Shown here in pieces: positions 36,193 through 49,764 of a stretch of 64,000 bases of DNA. Every line of letters starts with the position of its first letter. Positions within the stretch are counted from its first letter, which is position 1. The stretch comes from Irpex lacteus (taxonomy: Eukaryota; Basidiomycota; Agaricomycetes; Polyporales; Irpicaceae). The DNA is taken from the NCBI GenBank assembly GCA_001986395.2, contig MQVO02000036.1, positions 1-64,000 on the forward strand. Direction: 5' to 3'. The notes beneath the pieces are model-generated. The model saw only the letters and a program-made list of their open reading frames with translations. It had not been told where the DNA came from and ran no database searches. Made by a program: the position numbers and the translations under genes.

Positions 36193-37929
36193 ACTTCGCT
36201 GGTACGATGCTCGACCTCAGACTATGGTGGTGGTTAGTGACAGTGTTGTTGCTGAACCTGGAAGGGTTGCGAGATGAACTCTGTAAATATAGCACATTCG
36301 ACACATGATAATGTGAGTGTATGACACATGCGAGTGAGAGACTCTTCGCCGTCAGGCTCGGCGTATGTTATTGATGACGCTGATGCGCAAGATCTCCGAA
36401 CTACTGGAATAGATCTCACGCTGGCAATTGAAGCTGACTGTTACAGCATACAGGTTGTAAGTTCCAGCATTTCATGGTCCCAAGTCCCAAGCGTTGTACT
36501 CATCACATCCCAACAGGCCTCACATACTAGGACATTGGAAGAGTTGGGATTGAAGTTTCGTATAAGCAGGGTCTCTCCGTTACAATTGCAACATAATGCA
36601 TAATCACTCACCTAAGTAGACGCTACTTTTTCTCATAGGTCGGCCGAAGATTCAGGCCTCAGGGAGTAGACTTAGTGTGTTTAGGATCTCGTGTACCCAG
36701 CTCCCTCCGAGTCGGGCCCAGGTATTAGTCCAAAGCCGCTATACACGCTTCTCTCTCCTAGCGACATAGAGCTTCGGATGACTAATATATACCAGGTGGC
36801 GGTGTACCGTTTTCTTGAAGATTGGGAGGCAGTTGGAAGGATTAGTGATAGTACGTCAGATGTGCGTTGACCGGCTGCTTAGCTTACTCACGAATATCTT
36901 ACTGCAACTATATATTTAGGATGACCTTGAAGCTTGAAGCTTTACTCCTACTGATGCTGTTCTCGCCTACATTCCTGGTAAGTGTGCGCAAAAGAGCAAT
37001 GGAAATGACGATATACGCTGCACTGGTACAATACTGCGGCAAAGCAATCGGTCTGGCCTCGCATAATCGATAAGATACCCATGCTAGATGGTATTTGCCA
37101 ACAGAGTGTCCGATCGTAAGCACTTCTCCTGGCATTGTTGCTCGTATACTTATACTCATCGCCCATTATCATATCTCTCATATCTCTCAAGGAACTCACG
37201 AAATCGTGCCCAGCGACACGCCCAGGTAGAATCTTAATTGCTCTACATCACTCGGTGGAGAATGCAGTGACGCCGTAACATAAGACATGTTCAGGCGATG
37301 TTCAAGTCTCTACCCTACTCTCCGCATTGGGACCGGAGATCAACATGCGTGTATACATGCTCCTCGAGAAGTCTCCCACAGTGACGACTGCCCAGAGTAT
37401 AGAAGGCCAGCAAACCCAAGAGCTCGTTATAAGAGAAGCTTGATATCGCATCGCATTACAGCAACGCGGCTCGCACGCGCGCAGCAGGCCAAGCAGTAGA
37501 AGAGGTCATAGGTTTACACCTATATCATAGCTGCGACCGCCCGCTCTATATACAGCAGTCCCAGCATTACAAAAGTGCTGCACTGGTGGGCGGTGTCGGC
37601 TGTCGCGATGAAGGCGGTGCCCCTCTCAGGTCGGGCGCCTCACCGACGACGCCACGGGCGGACGTTTCGTGATTGGTGGTGGGCGCATCCCGAAAAGGAA
37701 AGACGCGATCGAGTGTGCGACGTCGGGCGGTGCAGGGGCGATCACAGGCTTTGATCTTGTCTCAGACTCATCGCCATGCGGCCGAGGGATGTTATATTAT
37801 ATCAGCCTTTCATTTCCAGCCTTGCTCTCCATCCTGTTTCCCCTCCTCCCTCCCGCCTCACCTTTTTTTATCTCTTTCATCTCCAGTTCGTCGTCGTTGG
37901 AAGAGCTTGAGAGTTAGTCGAGCGCAATA
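36193..37929. other. Divergent intergenic region, 1.7 kb, no gene seen
   Basis: It separates two divergent genes, the methyltransferase (minus) and a membrane protein (plus). The right third (about 37580-37740) is GC-rich with many CpG, then a pyrimidine-rich stretch (37800-37900) leads into the start of the membrane-protein gene. No open frame with splice support found. Confidence 0.5.
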
Positions 37930-38810
37930 ATGTCGAAACACTTCTGCTGCTGCATACCCGTCCGATTCGGTGTATTCCTCTTCTCTGCGCTCTCGTTTGT
38001 AGGGTCCGCATTCCTCGCCCTCGTACTTTGGGCAATATTCGCAGGTATGTTGCATGCGTGGGGCCATACGAATTTCTCGAATTAAACCGCATAACAGCTA
38101 TCCTCGGACACAAGACAATTAATGATATCGACTTTGGCGAAGCAAAGACTGGCCTCAAGGTGGGAGTGGCAGTAGCCGCAGGCATCTACTCTGTCGTCGC
38201 CTTCATCGCTCTCCTTGGGTACGTTACTGCTTCTACTCACTTGCATTACAGACTGATTGCTCACAATCTATCTTTTGTTGATAAACAGCTTCATCGGCTC
38301 GATATTTCGCAGCCGCAAACTTGTCAAGATCTACTCTTCCACGACATGGTTCCTCGTTATCCTCACCGCCGCCGCCTCGGGTGTCTTCTACTACTTCGCA
38401 TACTCCGGCAAGGAGTTCTTCAACGGATGCGAGATCCCTGACGGCAACGGCGGCGAGAAGGAGTGCAGAATCGTACTCAAGACATGGCAGAAGGTTGTCT
38501 ACACCATCGTCTCTGTCATCGTCCTCCTCTTCTACTGCTGTACGTAACTCATCTCCCTCGCATATCATCAGAGTACTGATAATAACACATGGATATAGAT
38601 GTCGCTTCGGTTATCGGCCGTTACGTCGACCAGCTCGAGTCTGAGCGCATCTACGATGACGAATACAAACTCGCCAAGCAAACGAACTCGTCGACGTACG
38701 CTCCTACGTACTACCCACCAACGGCCCAGGAGACCCAGCAAGGTCTTCTCAACCCACAACACTCATACCCGTACACCGACGAGGCGCATCGTTTCGGCAA
38801 CCACGCATAA
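37930..38810 (+). CDS. Four-helix membrane protein of unknown function
   Basis: Four exons (37930-38044, 38098-38218, 38289-38539, 38599-38810) give 232 aa. Hydrophobic helices lie at about residues 12-40, 54-80, 92-113 and 140-160. The extracytoplasmic loop between helices 3 and 4 holds two cysteines (EFFNGCEIPDGNGGEKECRI) that could pair. The N-terminus starts MSKHFCCCIP, a cysteine cluster that may be palmitoylated. The C-tail of 65 residues is polar and tyrosine-rich (STYAPTYYPP). This topology recalls tetraspanin-like or MARVEL-like proteins, but the tetraspanin CCG loop is missing. It is not closely related to the four-helix pair at 4584 and 61680. Function unknown. Confidence 0.8.
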
Positions 38811-39618
38811 ATTTAAGCTCGCTCTTAGCCAGCTTAAACACCACACATTTTTGGATTATGTCGTGTTGTGTTGTGTACGTTAAAGGAGGCTTTACTAGTA
38901 GAGCAAAAGGCGACGAAGCTCTCACAGATGTATTCTCCCTCCCCTCCACGATTTGCTTTCGATTTACTCAGCTACGTATCATCAGTATTTATCTTCTGCA
39001 TCATGTAGCAATCATCTGTCTTCTCATGTCTTTTGGACATTCTACCCACTATTGTGAATTTCTTGAATATATACCAGCCATAAACCTCGTTCTGCCAAGT
39101 GACAGGGTATTGAAGCTTGAAGAGCTAGCTATGGCGCGTCCAAGTGCATGTGTACGAGCAACATGTGGCAAGTATTATACCGGCTATGATCGAGATAAAA
39201 ATAGCGGGCAATTCGGGGCTCGCGAGCGCGATCACCTCACCCTGCGCGGCCTCACGGGCACAAACGAAGTCCGAGATGTTGACCGCCGAGAAGACACTGT
39301 AACAAAAGCCACACACGGGTTCGATAGATAGAATAGATTCTTGACGAGACTTTGTGCGACGAGCGGAAGTAGTGGAACGGCTTCACTAGCCCAAGCCAAC
39401 TTCAAAGTCTAAGAGATCTCGAGTGGTCGCTCGTAGAAGCTTTCAGAACTCAAAGAGCATATTGGAAAACTTTTGTTCATTTCTCTTTCACGATGCTTGC
39501 AAACCGGGAAGGCAATACATACTACAGCAAAAGAACAACGCGCGGACGCCAATATACAGATGCACATGGTGCAGATAGAGATAGGCAAGGAGCAAAGGCG
39601 AAAAGGATGCTCTCGTGT
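38811..39618. other. Intergenic, convergent 3' flanks
   Basis: Between the membrane protein and the calmodulin stop. A plus frame and a hydrophobic minus frame overlap at 39125-39330, but neither has splice structure or family features. Confidence 0.45.
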
Positions 39619-40524
<906 letters not shown>

Positions 40525-40976
40525 ATTTCGTTATAAAAGTTCGTGCAAAAGAGAGAGGACAAGAAATATAGGAGAGAGAAGGAAGAGGTGGTGGTAGCTC
40601 GTGTACAGACGAGCAAAGCGGAGACAACTTATAGGTGGAGGAGGGATCAAGTTGTCAAGGGCAGTGGACCGTTCCACAACGGGCGCTTGCCACATCTAAC
40701 ATCATCTCGGCAATCGCCTGATAGCACACTCACAGCAAATCCCTTGACAGACACCGTTTCTGCAGTCCAAAAATACGGGCTGTGCGCGGCCGTGAATCGA
40801 CGTCGCATAGCATTCGACGTACAGAGGAATCTTAGGGAAGTGAAGCAGAACTCGCGCGAACACACAGCTACTGAGAGCTACGAGAAGCACAGCGATATAG
40901 ATAAGATTGATCAGGCAGCCTCGAGGTCGAAGCGCATTTCCTTGAATGTAGTCTGTAGAAGAAGAAAACATAATAA
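40525..40976. other. Calmodulin promoter and WASP 3' flank
   Basis: Spacer of 452 bases on the minus strand. Purine-rich sequence (pyrimidine-rich on the coding strand) at 40543-40580 lies just before the calmodulin ATG, as is common in strongly expressed fungal genes. Confidence 0.4.
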
Positions 40977-42667
40977 TTAATCCCAGTCATCCTCCTCTTC
41001 TTCATCGTCACTGTCTCCCAACTTCTTATTCCTTTCAAGCAAAGCCGCCGCCAGCGCCGCCGTCAAATCTCCACCACCTCCACCGCTGCTCGCCGACTCT
41101 TCTACTGCTGCCGGCGCTGGTGGTGGCGGTGTCGCCCTGGCGGCGGGCGCAGGAGAACTCGTATCGCCACGCTTCTTTAGCATGTGTACGCCAGCACCTT
41201 GGATGGACTGTAATAACGCGCCTCTGCCTGGTTGAGGAGCCGCTGGGAGTGGTACACTGGGAGCTCCTCCTCCAGCTGGCGGAGGGGGTGGAGGTGGAGG
41301 AGGTGCACCGCCAGTAGGAGGCGGCGGGGGAGGAGGGGGAGGAGGAGGAGGGCCACCCGAGCCAGAAGGAGGAGGAGGAGGCGGTGGTGGGGGAGGAGGA
41401 GGTGCAGCACTCGTCGGACGAGTAGGCGGCATTGGAGGAGGTGGAGGTGGTGCGGCAGAAGGACGTGATGGGGGCGCAGGAGGCGGAGGAGGTGCCGTGG
41501 TCGGGCGGGAAGGAGGGGCAGGAGGTGGAGGCGGAGCTGCAGCTGGCCGGGACGGTGGTGCGGGAGGGGGAGCAGGCGGCGGTGATGGAGCTGACGAACG
41601 CGGAGGGGCACGAGAGGGAGGTGCGGGAGGCGGAGGGGGCGCGGGAGACGGCGGTGCTGCAGAGTAACTATCTTGTTGTCCGTGCCCACGTCTAGGAGCC
41701 GGCGGAGGCGGAGGCACCTTCTTCTTCCCTCCACCTGCGGTTGCTGGAACACCATTTGCTTGCGCATCTCTGACAAATCCTTTGATAAAGTCCATGTTAT
41801 TGGCGGCCGTCTCCTTGTCTATGCCCATGGATTCCAAAGATGTGAGCAATGCCTCCCATGAAGGATCGACGTTTGTTGAAGTGAAGCCTTTGTCGGCATC
41901 GTAGCCCATGTGTGCTACATGTTTGAAGCCCGTCGGCCCAGAAATGAGCGATTTATCGATCTTGCCTCCCTTTGTCGACTTCTTTTTCGAGGAAGAAGCT
42001 TTACTGCTCTTGCCTACAAATGCTAAACGTCAGTCACCTATCGCGTAACATGACCATCGTACTTACTGGAACCACCTTTCTGCGCTGTACCGACTTTCTT
42101 TGCCAGGGTCTTAGCTTCGCCTTCGTCGGCGAAGACAAGCCCAATCATGCATTCCTAATGTAGAGAATCTTCGTAAGTATTTGCTTGAACATTTTCATGA
42201 GTGAGGTACGCGTGTATGGAGAGCAATATAGGCGATGCACACTGTTTTTGCTGCCTTCTCACCTCACTGCGCACGCAGCAAGTCGATACATAGCACACGA
42301 TTTTATTACATCGACCCCGTAGCATAGATATAGGATACAGAATAGAAGAAATAGAACTCACATCTCCAGGAAACGAGTAAAAGAACGGCCTGTCCTGATA
42401 ATACTCAAAGCCCTCATACATCTCGTGTTCCCACACAACACCTCCAGTCCCAGCGAGATCGACGAGTTTGAACACATGCGCCCCGCGATTGTTATCTTTC
42501 GCAAGTGCTAGCGCACCTTGCAAGCCCGAGTAGGACCATTTGTTAGGTTCGGGGTAGGCGTAGTAGATGCGAGCGATGGCGGCGGTGAGGATCTTGTTAG
42601 AAGAGTTGGGTATGGCGGCCTTGATTTTGGCCTTGTCGTCGGAGGTAATGGCGGAGGAGGTTGGCAT
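40977..42667 (-). CDS. LAS17: Las17/WASP actin nucleation-promoting factor
   Basis: Exons 42667-42362, 42154-42067 and 42013-40977 give 476 aa. Domains in order: WH1 (about 1-130; VVWEHEMYEGFEYYQDRPFF), a basic stretch, a CRIB-like motif (ISGPTGFKHVAHMGYD, about 160-178), a polyproline region of roughly 200 residues with repeated APPSRP units (about 235-405), a WH2 actin-binding helix (GALLQSIQGAGVHMLKK), and an acidic tail with the terminal tryptophan (DSDDEEEEDDWD). This VCA end activates the Arp2/3 complex at endocytic patches and hyphal tips; WH1 binds verprolin/WIP. Budding-yeast Las17 lacks a clear CRIB, so regulation by Cdc42 may be more direct here. The first intron is long (207 nt). 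The start at 42667 is preferred over an upstream in-frame codon because WH1 begins there. Confidence 0.95.
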
Positions 42668-42730
42668 TGTTGAAGGGGGTATATGCGTCCAACGTCGAGT
42701 GTTGGACGTGTAAGACGAGGACGAGGGAGG

Positions 42731-42738
42731 CTTATATA
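42731..42738 (-). promoter_or_regulatory. TATA-like box of the WASP gene
   Basis: TATATAAG on the minus strand, 64 bases upstream of the ATG at 42667. Confidence 0.45.
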
Positions 42739-43038
42739 GTGAGAGGAGGATAGACTCGGGAGGCAACTGCGGGCGCTGACTGGCCTGCGATGACGATGGG
42801 GCTGTTTGGCCGTGTTGCGATCAGAAGCTACGCTTCCCCTTTAGGCAGGTGATGATGATCGTGGCCTGCCTTGTTATTGGCCTACTGCTTTCGACTTTTG
42901 TTCAACTGAGCATATCAACCAGGCCAAACTGGCCCTTCACTGTCACAATAATTGGATACGTCCACTGCATGCATTGTTCCCACCAGGTGTACATACTTCC
43001 TATCCCATCCTGTAACAATGTGTAGTACCAGTACAACT
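42739..43038. other. Intergenic, nothing seen
   Basis: Spacer between the WASP promoter and the 3' end of the peroxiredoxin gene. Confidence 0.5.
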
Positions 43039-44064
43039 TCACGCACTCAAGCTCTTAATAAACTCCAAAGCTTGCTTCGGGCTACGTATGGCCGTTGAGC
43101 ATTATACCAAAGAAGGCTGAAGGGTAAACAGTACTCACCTATCAGCAGGCTTCACAGGGTTCTTCTTGTCCACCAACTTTCCTCCTTTCTCAAAGATGAA
43201 GTGGCTTCTGATGGTCTTCGCACCGTTCGAAGCACCGAGAGCCTTGATGAGCTGGCGTTTGGGGTCCGAGATCAAGGGATACGGCAGCTCTTTCTGCTCA
43301 AGATGGTCAGTATGGCCGACTTGAACAATGGCACGGACAACACTGACCTTGGTCTGCCACTTGCTCTGTGCAGAGGGCGAATCTGCACTCAAGCAGTACA
43401 CGTCGAACCCAGAAGACGTAAAGTCAGGATAGACGTCTCGGAAACCGCAGGCCTGAGTAGTACAGCCAGCTACCATAGAAGTTATATCAGGCACTAATTC
43501 TCCCGAAATGAACGTCAACGTACGGGTATCTGCTTTAGGCACTAAGAAGAATACAACTCCCTTCTCTGTGGCGAGAGAAGAAATCTCCACATCCTCGTCC
43601 TTTTCATTCTTGAGAGTCAAGTTTGGGAGGGTATCGCCAATGTCGATGGTCTTGAGCTCTAGCATATATGCACATTCCAGCCTGAGTAAAGTATCATTCA
43701 AGCTCGTCCAGAAGCAAACTCACCCTCAGCGACCTTCTGAGTCTCTGGGTCCTCAGGATCAGCCTCAGCAGCCTTTTCCTCTTCTTCAGCTTTGGCTTTG
43801 CTCTGAGAAAAACGCATCAAGTCAGATAAAACGTTGACAATTCGTCCAGGAACCCAAAGCATCGCATGCATCCTAACACCCTTCATTCGAAACGCGAGGG
43901 CATACCTTCTTAGTGGCAGGCTTCTCCTTCTCCTCTACAGCGTCCGCACCCTCCTCAGCAGCAGGTCTCTTGTTCGACTGCTTCCTAGGTTTCGCCGCCG
44001 GCTTGGGAGGCTCCTCCTTCTTTGGCTGCGCAGCAATGCGCGTCGACCGTCTCTGCTCAGACAT
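43039..44064 (-). CDS. PrxQ/BCP-type peroxiredoxin with Lys-rich N-terminus (Dot5-like)
   Basis: Exons 44064-43906, 43802-43724, 43658-43524, 43469-43348, 43293-43139 and 43081-43039 give 230 aa. Residues 1-80 are a disordered Lys/Glu/Ala-rich extension with KPAAKPRKQSNKRPA, a likely nuclear localisation signal. The thioredoxin-fold domain starts near 85 (IGDTLPNLTL). The peroxidatic Cys127 lies in ADTPGCTTQACGFRD and the resolving Cys132 five residues on, the atypical two-cysteine pattern of PrxQ enzymes. It reduces hydroperoxides with thioredoxin. The arrangement equals the yeast nuclear thiol peroxidase Dot5, so a nuclear site is inferred. Confidence 0.9.
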
Positions 44065-44822
44065 ATTTACAGTTTCAATTCTTCAGTCTGTAAAGGCGAC
44101 CTCTGCCAAATCTTGGTGTTGAAGATGAAGTTACAGAAGGAGAGGGGAGTTGAGGAACACGAGTGACACAGGGCCAAGGGGAGGCTGGGTGCCTCGTTGA
44201 CTCGGGAGGTCCGAGTCGTACGTCTGGATGAGACAACCGTGACTTTTATCGCCATGCCATTTTCAAGTGCCGCAATTAGCGTCATTCCCTGGGGAAGATG
44301 AGTAACCCATGGGTGTGGATTTCCCACGGATTATCTTGTGGAGTTATCAAACAATTCAACCAGGGTAGTCATGCGATTACCGCCACAGTGCCTGGAATTG
44401 CTGAGGCAAATCTGCAGCACGCGAGGTGTGAGAATTGTGAATGTTTGTATTGTGAGAGTCTAGGGAGCACGGAGTACGAAGGAATAGATCCTGGAGTGAT
44501 ACAGAAGAGGAGAGGACCAGCACTAGCCATAGCGCATATGCATTCAACAAAAAGATCAACCAAGGAGTGACGGTAAAGAGATAACAATATCATCAAGAGG
44601 CATCATGATGTATGGAGCATAACCACGACAGACTGTAACGTGAAGAACGAGGAAGAAGAGATAATACCGGAAAGAGGGTTATTTGCTAGAGTATTGATGG
44701 TATAACATGCCGCGAGATGGATAGCAGAGGGGCTATGGCATAAATAAGCAGATAACCTGCTCAGTTGGTCCATAGGTGCACGCGAAGGTTGAACCGGGGG
44801 ATCACCCAACAATGACTTCAGC
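44065..44822. other. Intergenic, nothing seen
   Basis: Promoter side of the peroxiredoxin gene and 3' flank of the LRR gene. No gene, repeat or RNA recognised in these 758 bases. Confidence 0.5.
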
Positions 44823-47800
44823 TCATTTGTTGTCTGGTATCGTCGGCAGCGTAGGCAGGCCTTCTTGCGTTGGAGTCGCGGGACTGCTCGTGTTGGAGGA
44901 TGAAGACCGTTGCCGACGAATGTACGGCCTCGGTGGAGGCTTCTCCGTAACCGGTGATGACACAGAAGAGGGCGTTGGACTATCTGCGGGTACCGGATCT
45001 TCAAACGTCTCGTGCACCGTACGGGGAGGCGGACGTTCAACCATGGCGTCCAACAGCTGAGCAAACACGCTTTAGTATCCCGTCAGGTGAAATCTTCGGG
45101 AAGTGTTACATACCTCCTTCCTCAGCTCCTCGCTATCATACTCCGTTTCCATCTCCTCCGGAGTTAGCAATACAGCACCTTTCCTGAAAACCTCGCCTTC
45201 TTCCGCCACCCAGCTTCTTGAACTGTATCGAACCGTTAGCGCATGGTCCCTTGTTCTGTCATAAAACCCATCATACCGATCTGTTGGAGACACAATGCTC
45301 GGTGCATCTCCGAGTATGGACTGTTCAACATCTTGTTCAACCTCCGAATCTTCCAGCTCTGGATCCATGTGTTCCACGGTTGGCGTAAGAACAAGTTGGG
45401 GCTCCTCTGGTTCCGGTTCTGCCCTCCGCTTGCCTTTATCAGCGCGTGGAGTGACTGGCTCCTCGTCGTCTGACTGGTCGAGGTCCGTCTGTATAGCTGA
45501 GAGGTGTCCGTTGGCATCACCGTTTGGTAGTCCTGCTATATGAATGCCAAGCCCCTTAACGTCTTTCAGCGCAGATCGAGGCTCATTGAAACGCGCGATA
45601 AGACCCATAATGTCATCGTTGAGGTTGAGAAGTTGCTCTAGCTTCATCGGATCTGCAGTTTCCTCAATCAACGAGCCCAGTGCCTTCAACGTCTCCTTCG
45701 AACGCGCTGTAAGCTCCTCGTTCGTATCCGGCGTAGCAGTGGGGGACGATGACGCAGACGGGATCCCAGCTAGTGTATCCTCCAACTCCTTCTTGCACGC
45801 CTTCGCAGCTTCTAAGACGCTCTGAGCTGCTTCCTGTGTCACGGAGATGGAATCAAGGTCAGTAGTCCGGTCTTCTCCACTTGAAGTGAGCGAATTTGCG
45901 TCAAGAACTTGCGCCTCCACCTTTTTCTTGTCATCTTCTCGGAACGTCTTCGCGAGTTCGCTCTCCTCTATCATGCCCCAAACACCCTTGCCTTGACCGC
46001 GTCCACTGGCTGTATCTGACTTGGCTGTCTGACTCGCTCTCTCCGCCTCTTCAGTGTTACGGACACAGGTATTCAGGATCTCTCGACACATGCTGTGACA
46101 AGCCGTTAGACAAGATATCAACCCAAATCCAGATGCATACCTAGCTAGCTGCTCGTCCGCAGGGGGGATGTTGAGATCAAGACATCTCATAACATGATTT
46201 GCCTTGAGGCCGGAGCTGAGCGCCATAACTCCCGCGACATCGAGATTGTTCATAGTGAGATCAAGATGAAGCAACGATGTCGATTCTGGCAAGAACTCTG
46301 CTAGTGCGATAGCCCCCAACGAAGTGAGACCGGTTGAGGCCAGGAACAGTCGCTTGAGAGCAGTGTTAAGCGTAAAGGCTGTTCGCAAAGATTGAACCTG
46401 CACAAAACATGTGAATCTGATTCCCCAACGATAGATTCGATATACTTACACCTTCGAGACCTGGACCGCAACAAGGGTTCTTGCTTATGTCCAAAGTCTC
46501 GAGACAACTGTTGTATTTCTGTCGCAGTATGATTAGCTTTCGCTATACCATCAAGCTGAGTGAGATTACTGACCAGTGCTTCCGCAATAGCGACTAGGCC
46601 CTGGACATCTAGCTTGTTCTCGCAAAGATTGAGCACCTTGAGCGTCCGGTTCCGTTTAAGGACTTGCGCAATGTACGTTATCCCGGTCTACGAGGCCATA
46701 AGTGATTAATTGCTGACAGTGCAACAAAGAAACGTACTCGTATATCGTTCCCTCTCAAGTCTAGAGTCCTCAAAGCACCCAACCTCGGCAGTGCATCCAG
46801 GGCTCGAACCTTATCTAGCAGTGCAACACTGTGACCGTGATCCACGTGTTGGCCGTTCGTCGAAGGAGGGGGTGGGACCGGGTGTCGAGCGGTAACGCCA
46901 CCTTGAGCAGAAGAAGCGATGATGGGAACAGGTTGGCCACTCGCGGATAATGGCTGAGCATGAGAAGCATTCGCGGCAGCGGCAGCAACTCGTTTCGACC
47001 GAGGAATATACGGCGTGTATGTTGTTGGCGGACCAGCCGCTGGGTGCCGGGGAGGAGGTAATACTGGACCTGGTCGAGGCGGGGGTGGAGGTGGTGGGAG
47101 TGTTGGGGATGGAGTGTGTGGTATAGTGGGCGTTGGAGGAGGTGATAGGAACAGTGATGCAGGGCTTCCGGATGTGGGACTTGTTGCCGTCGATGATGGT
47201 GCTGAGCCGTTTGTAGCTGGGAAACGGTCGGGGTAGTCCTTGATCATTAATGCTACAGCGACAGCACCAGTCGCATTGATCTTGTTGTACCGTAACGAGA
47301 TATTCCGCAAACTTGATGTCCGAACCGCATGAGCTGGCGGATGTCAGCTTCAGTTATGGCTGCCACATTAAACAAAGAAGTGGACCAACCTAATGCATCA
47401 AGGACCTGTGGCTTAAGAGCGCAATCATCAAGCCGCAAGGATGTCAGTCCGGGCTCTGGTGCTTGAGGAAGTGCGGCCGCAATATACTCGATGGACTTCT
47501 TATCCAACGTGTTCTGCGCTACATCCAAAAATTGTAGACTTTTCGCCTGTTGGGTGCTATAGGATCTCTGACAGCGATGGTAATTGTCCTCGTACCTTAC
47601 TGAGGTATGCTCCTATCACCTTAAACCCGGCAGCCTTCAACCGGCGGTTCGACGCCACCGAGAGATACGTCAGCGACCCTGGTATCAGCAATGAATGCAA
47701 TATGGGCTTCAATATCTAAAGTGATAGATGAGTAGATGCATATTGGAAAGGGTTGATGATACCCATACATGTTCGTCCAAATCGCACTCCTTGAAGATTA

Positions 47801-48414
47801 ACTTCCGCAGCCCCCATTCTATGGTAAACACATCCGACAGAACAGATGCGGATCCCAATGTAAGTTGTACGCCAGAGAAGTCCACTGAACGCGGATGATG
47901 ATGTCGTGCGTGCTGGAACGCGAGCTCAGTGAACACATCATAACGTAGGGGTACACCTACGTACTAAGAATGCAGCAGATATAGCAGTATCTGGTACCTC
48001 CTCTCTCCCTACACAACACTCGCGGTAGAAGGATTCCACTTGTGGCAACGACCACCATGTATCTTCCGGTGACGAGCTGTCTGTAGCAACTGAATTGCGT
48101 CGCACGACCCGTTTCCTCCTCTCAGCCTCCCGCTCCTCAATCGACCGTTTCTCATCCTTCAGCAGCGGATTTGATGGCGGATTGGCAGCATAGATAGGGT
48201 AGACAGTTGTCAACTCAGGCAAGATGAAATGAGCACGTTTCAGGGTCTTCTCGTCATTACTGTCGTTAGATACGGGGCTCTGGTTGGGCAGGAGCTTCGA
48301 GAGTCGGCCCAGCGAGAAGAATGACTGCGGTGGTGGTGGTGGTTTCTTCAAGATAGACTTTCCTGGCGTCGGAATCGTCACAGCGGACGACGAGGGTGAT
48401 GGAGAGGAGGACAT
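44823..48414 (-). CDS. Leucine-rich-repeat (RNI-like) protein with Pro-rich insertion
   Basis: Ten exons (48414-47965, 47924-47769, 47715-47596, 47546-47390, 47333-46738, 46687-46574, 46518-46450, 46397-46141, 46092-45114, 45056-44823) give 1043 aa. After a basic, disordered N-terminus with a PGKSILKKPPPPP motif, ribonuclease-inhibitor-type LRRs run from about 165 to 285 (RSVDFSGVQLTLGSASVLSD, LTSLRLDDCALKP, LRNISLRYNKIN). A proline-rich insertion of about 140 residues (310-450) interrupts the array, which then resumes (LRTLDLRGNDI, LKVLNLCENKLD, LETLDISKNP, LLHLDLTMNNLD) to about 640. The rest is acidic, helical and disordered. LRR arrays of this kind are protein-binding scaffolds; the layout recalls PPP1R37-type proteins, but that link is only a suggestion. 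The first intron is just 40 nt. Confidence 0.82.
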
Positions 48415-48887
48415 CTCTGCCGCATCTCGCGTCAGGTTCCTTCGGGCAAGTGGTTAGCAAAACAGAAGTCGACGCTATAGACGCGCTTGATGCGGGGAAA
48501 TGCATTGATGCGCCGTCAGTAATAAGCAGTATAAGGTCGGTGTTACTCAATTAGTAAAGGTTACTTACCACGTCTAACAAACATTAATTATGTCGAGCTG
48601 GCCACTCATTGCGATAGTTCCATCAATGTGTGAAATAACCACATAACCTCAAGGAAGTCCTTTCTGCCAGCGAGAATTACAAATATGTATGCTATCAATC
48701 TACATGGTTCAGAATCCGAAATAACGGCGGAATAGCCATGGCATACACTAGTCTACTGTGTACTCATTACTTACTACCACAACAAGATTAGAGACATGCC
48801 GGTGTGCTCAAGCTAAGATACAGTGTGAGTGGGAGGTCTAGGAAGGAACGAATACCTGCGAATAAATTTGAACGTTGGCCATGGAAT
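48415..48887. other. Intergenic, nothing seen
   Basis: Promoter of the LRR gene and 3' flank of the GST gene; AT-rich in the middle (48560-48700). Confidence 0.5.
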
Positions 48888-49764
48888 TCAGTAGACGTCC
48901 ATGAACTCCCTGCATCGGGCCTTGAGGCTATCCCAACGGCCATCGTTCCACGTACGCACACGGGCCCAGCCATCACGCGGAGCAACCTGTTCGATCCAAA
49001 TCCTGTTCGCAGCACATCCAAACACACGTCAGCACACCATGTACGTCAAATCAAAAGTGATTTCACTTACAAAACAGAGCAAAGAGCAAAGTCAGCGTAC
49101 GACACGGTGCGGCCCATGACGACCACACCATCTGCGGAGATGTCCCCGCGGTTCTTATCCATGATTGAGGCAAGGAAGGAGAATTGATCCTTTGCCGCAC
49201 GCCACGCCTGCTCCCTCTCCTGCGGCCCCAACTGGGGATGACCGCTGCCCGAAGCAGAGGGGATAGGGAAGTGCGCTTGACTGCGCTCGGGGAGACGTTG
49301 ATGACTCAGAGGGACGAGGATGGGTAGAAGTGGCTTGATTAAGACTTCGTGGACCCAGTGCACGAAGAGTGTTTGAAGAGCCCGGGATCCTTCGGGAAAG
49401 ATGGGACGTGCAGGGTAAGTCGATTCGAGGTATTCGACAATCTTGTCGACACGAGACAGGACTACTGGTTGGGTATTTGGTCGGAGAGGGTCGACGATCA
49501 CCGGGAGGGAGTAGACAGGCCGGCCATCGCTTTTCAAAGAAGTAGGCTGGGCTCCGATGGAGCGTAGGGTGTTCTCGACGTCGCTGAACTCGACCCAGAC
49601 GGTGCGGTAAGGTAGCCGCTTGTAGTTAAGGATAAATCTGCGAGAACAGTGAGAAAACAGCAAGGCTTATAAGGCACCGCATACCTTATTCTCCAGATAT
49701 TTGGTGCCCATGGTTGTGGAGTATTGGAAGGAATGTCGTAGAGAGTGATCACGTTTTGAGACAT
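48888..49764 (-). CDS. Glutathione S-transferase-like protein
   Basis: Exons 49764-49685, 49637-49071 and 49002-48888 give 253 aa. The N-terminal thioredoxin fold (about 5-95) includes ITLYDIPSNTPQPWAPNIWR with a Ser/Thr catalytic region, VYSLPVIVDP containing the cis-proline, and VVLSRVDKIVEYLE, which corresponds to the glutathione-binding Ser-Arg pair. The C-terminal helical domain runs from about 105, with VSYADFALCSVL as the N-capping-box helix. This resembles the basidiomycete Ure2p/etherase-like classes that conjugate or cleave small aromatic compounds. Class and substrate are not certain. It is cytosolic, without signal peptide. Confidence 0.85.

Noticed and set aside
41120..41776. Long Arg-, Leu- and His-rich frames overlapping the WASP gene
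   Set aside because: They are other-frame readings of the CCN-rich polyproline repeats; the composition is an artefact of the repeat.
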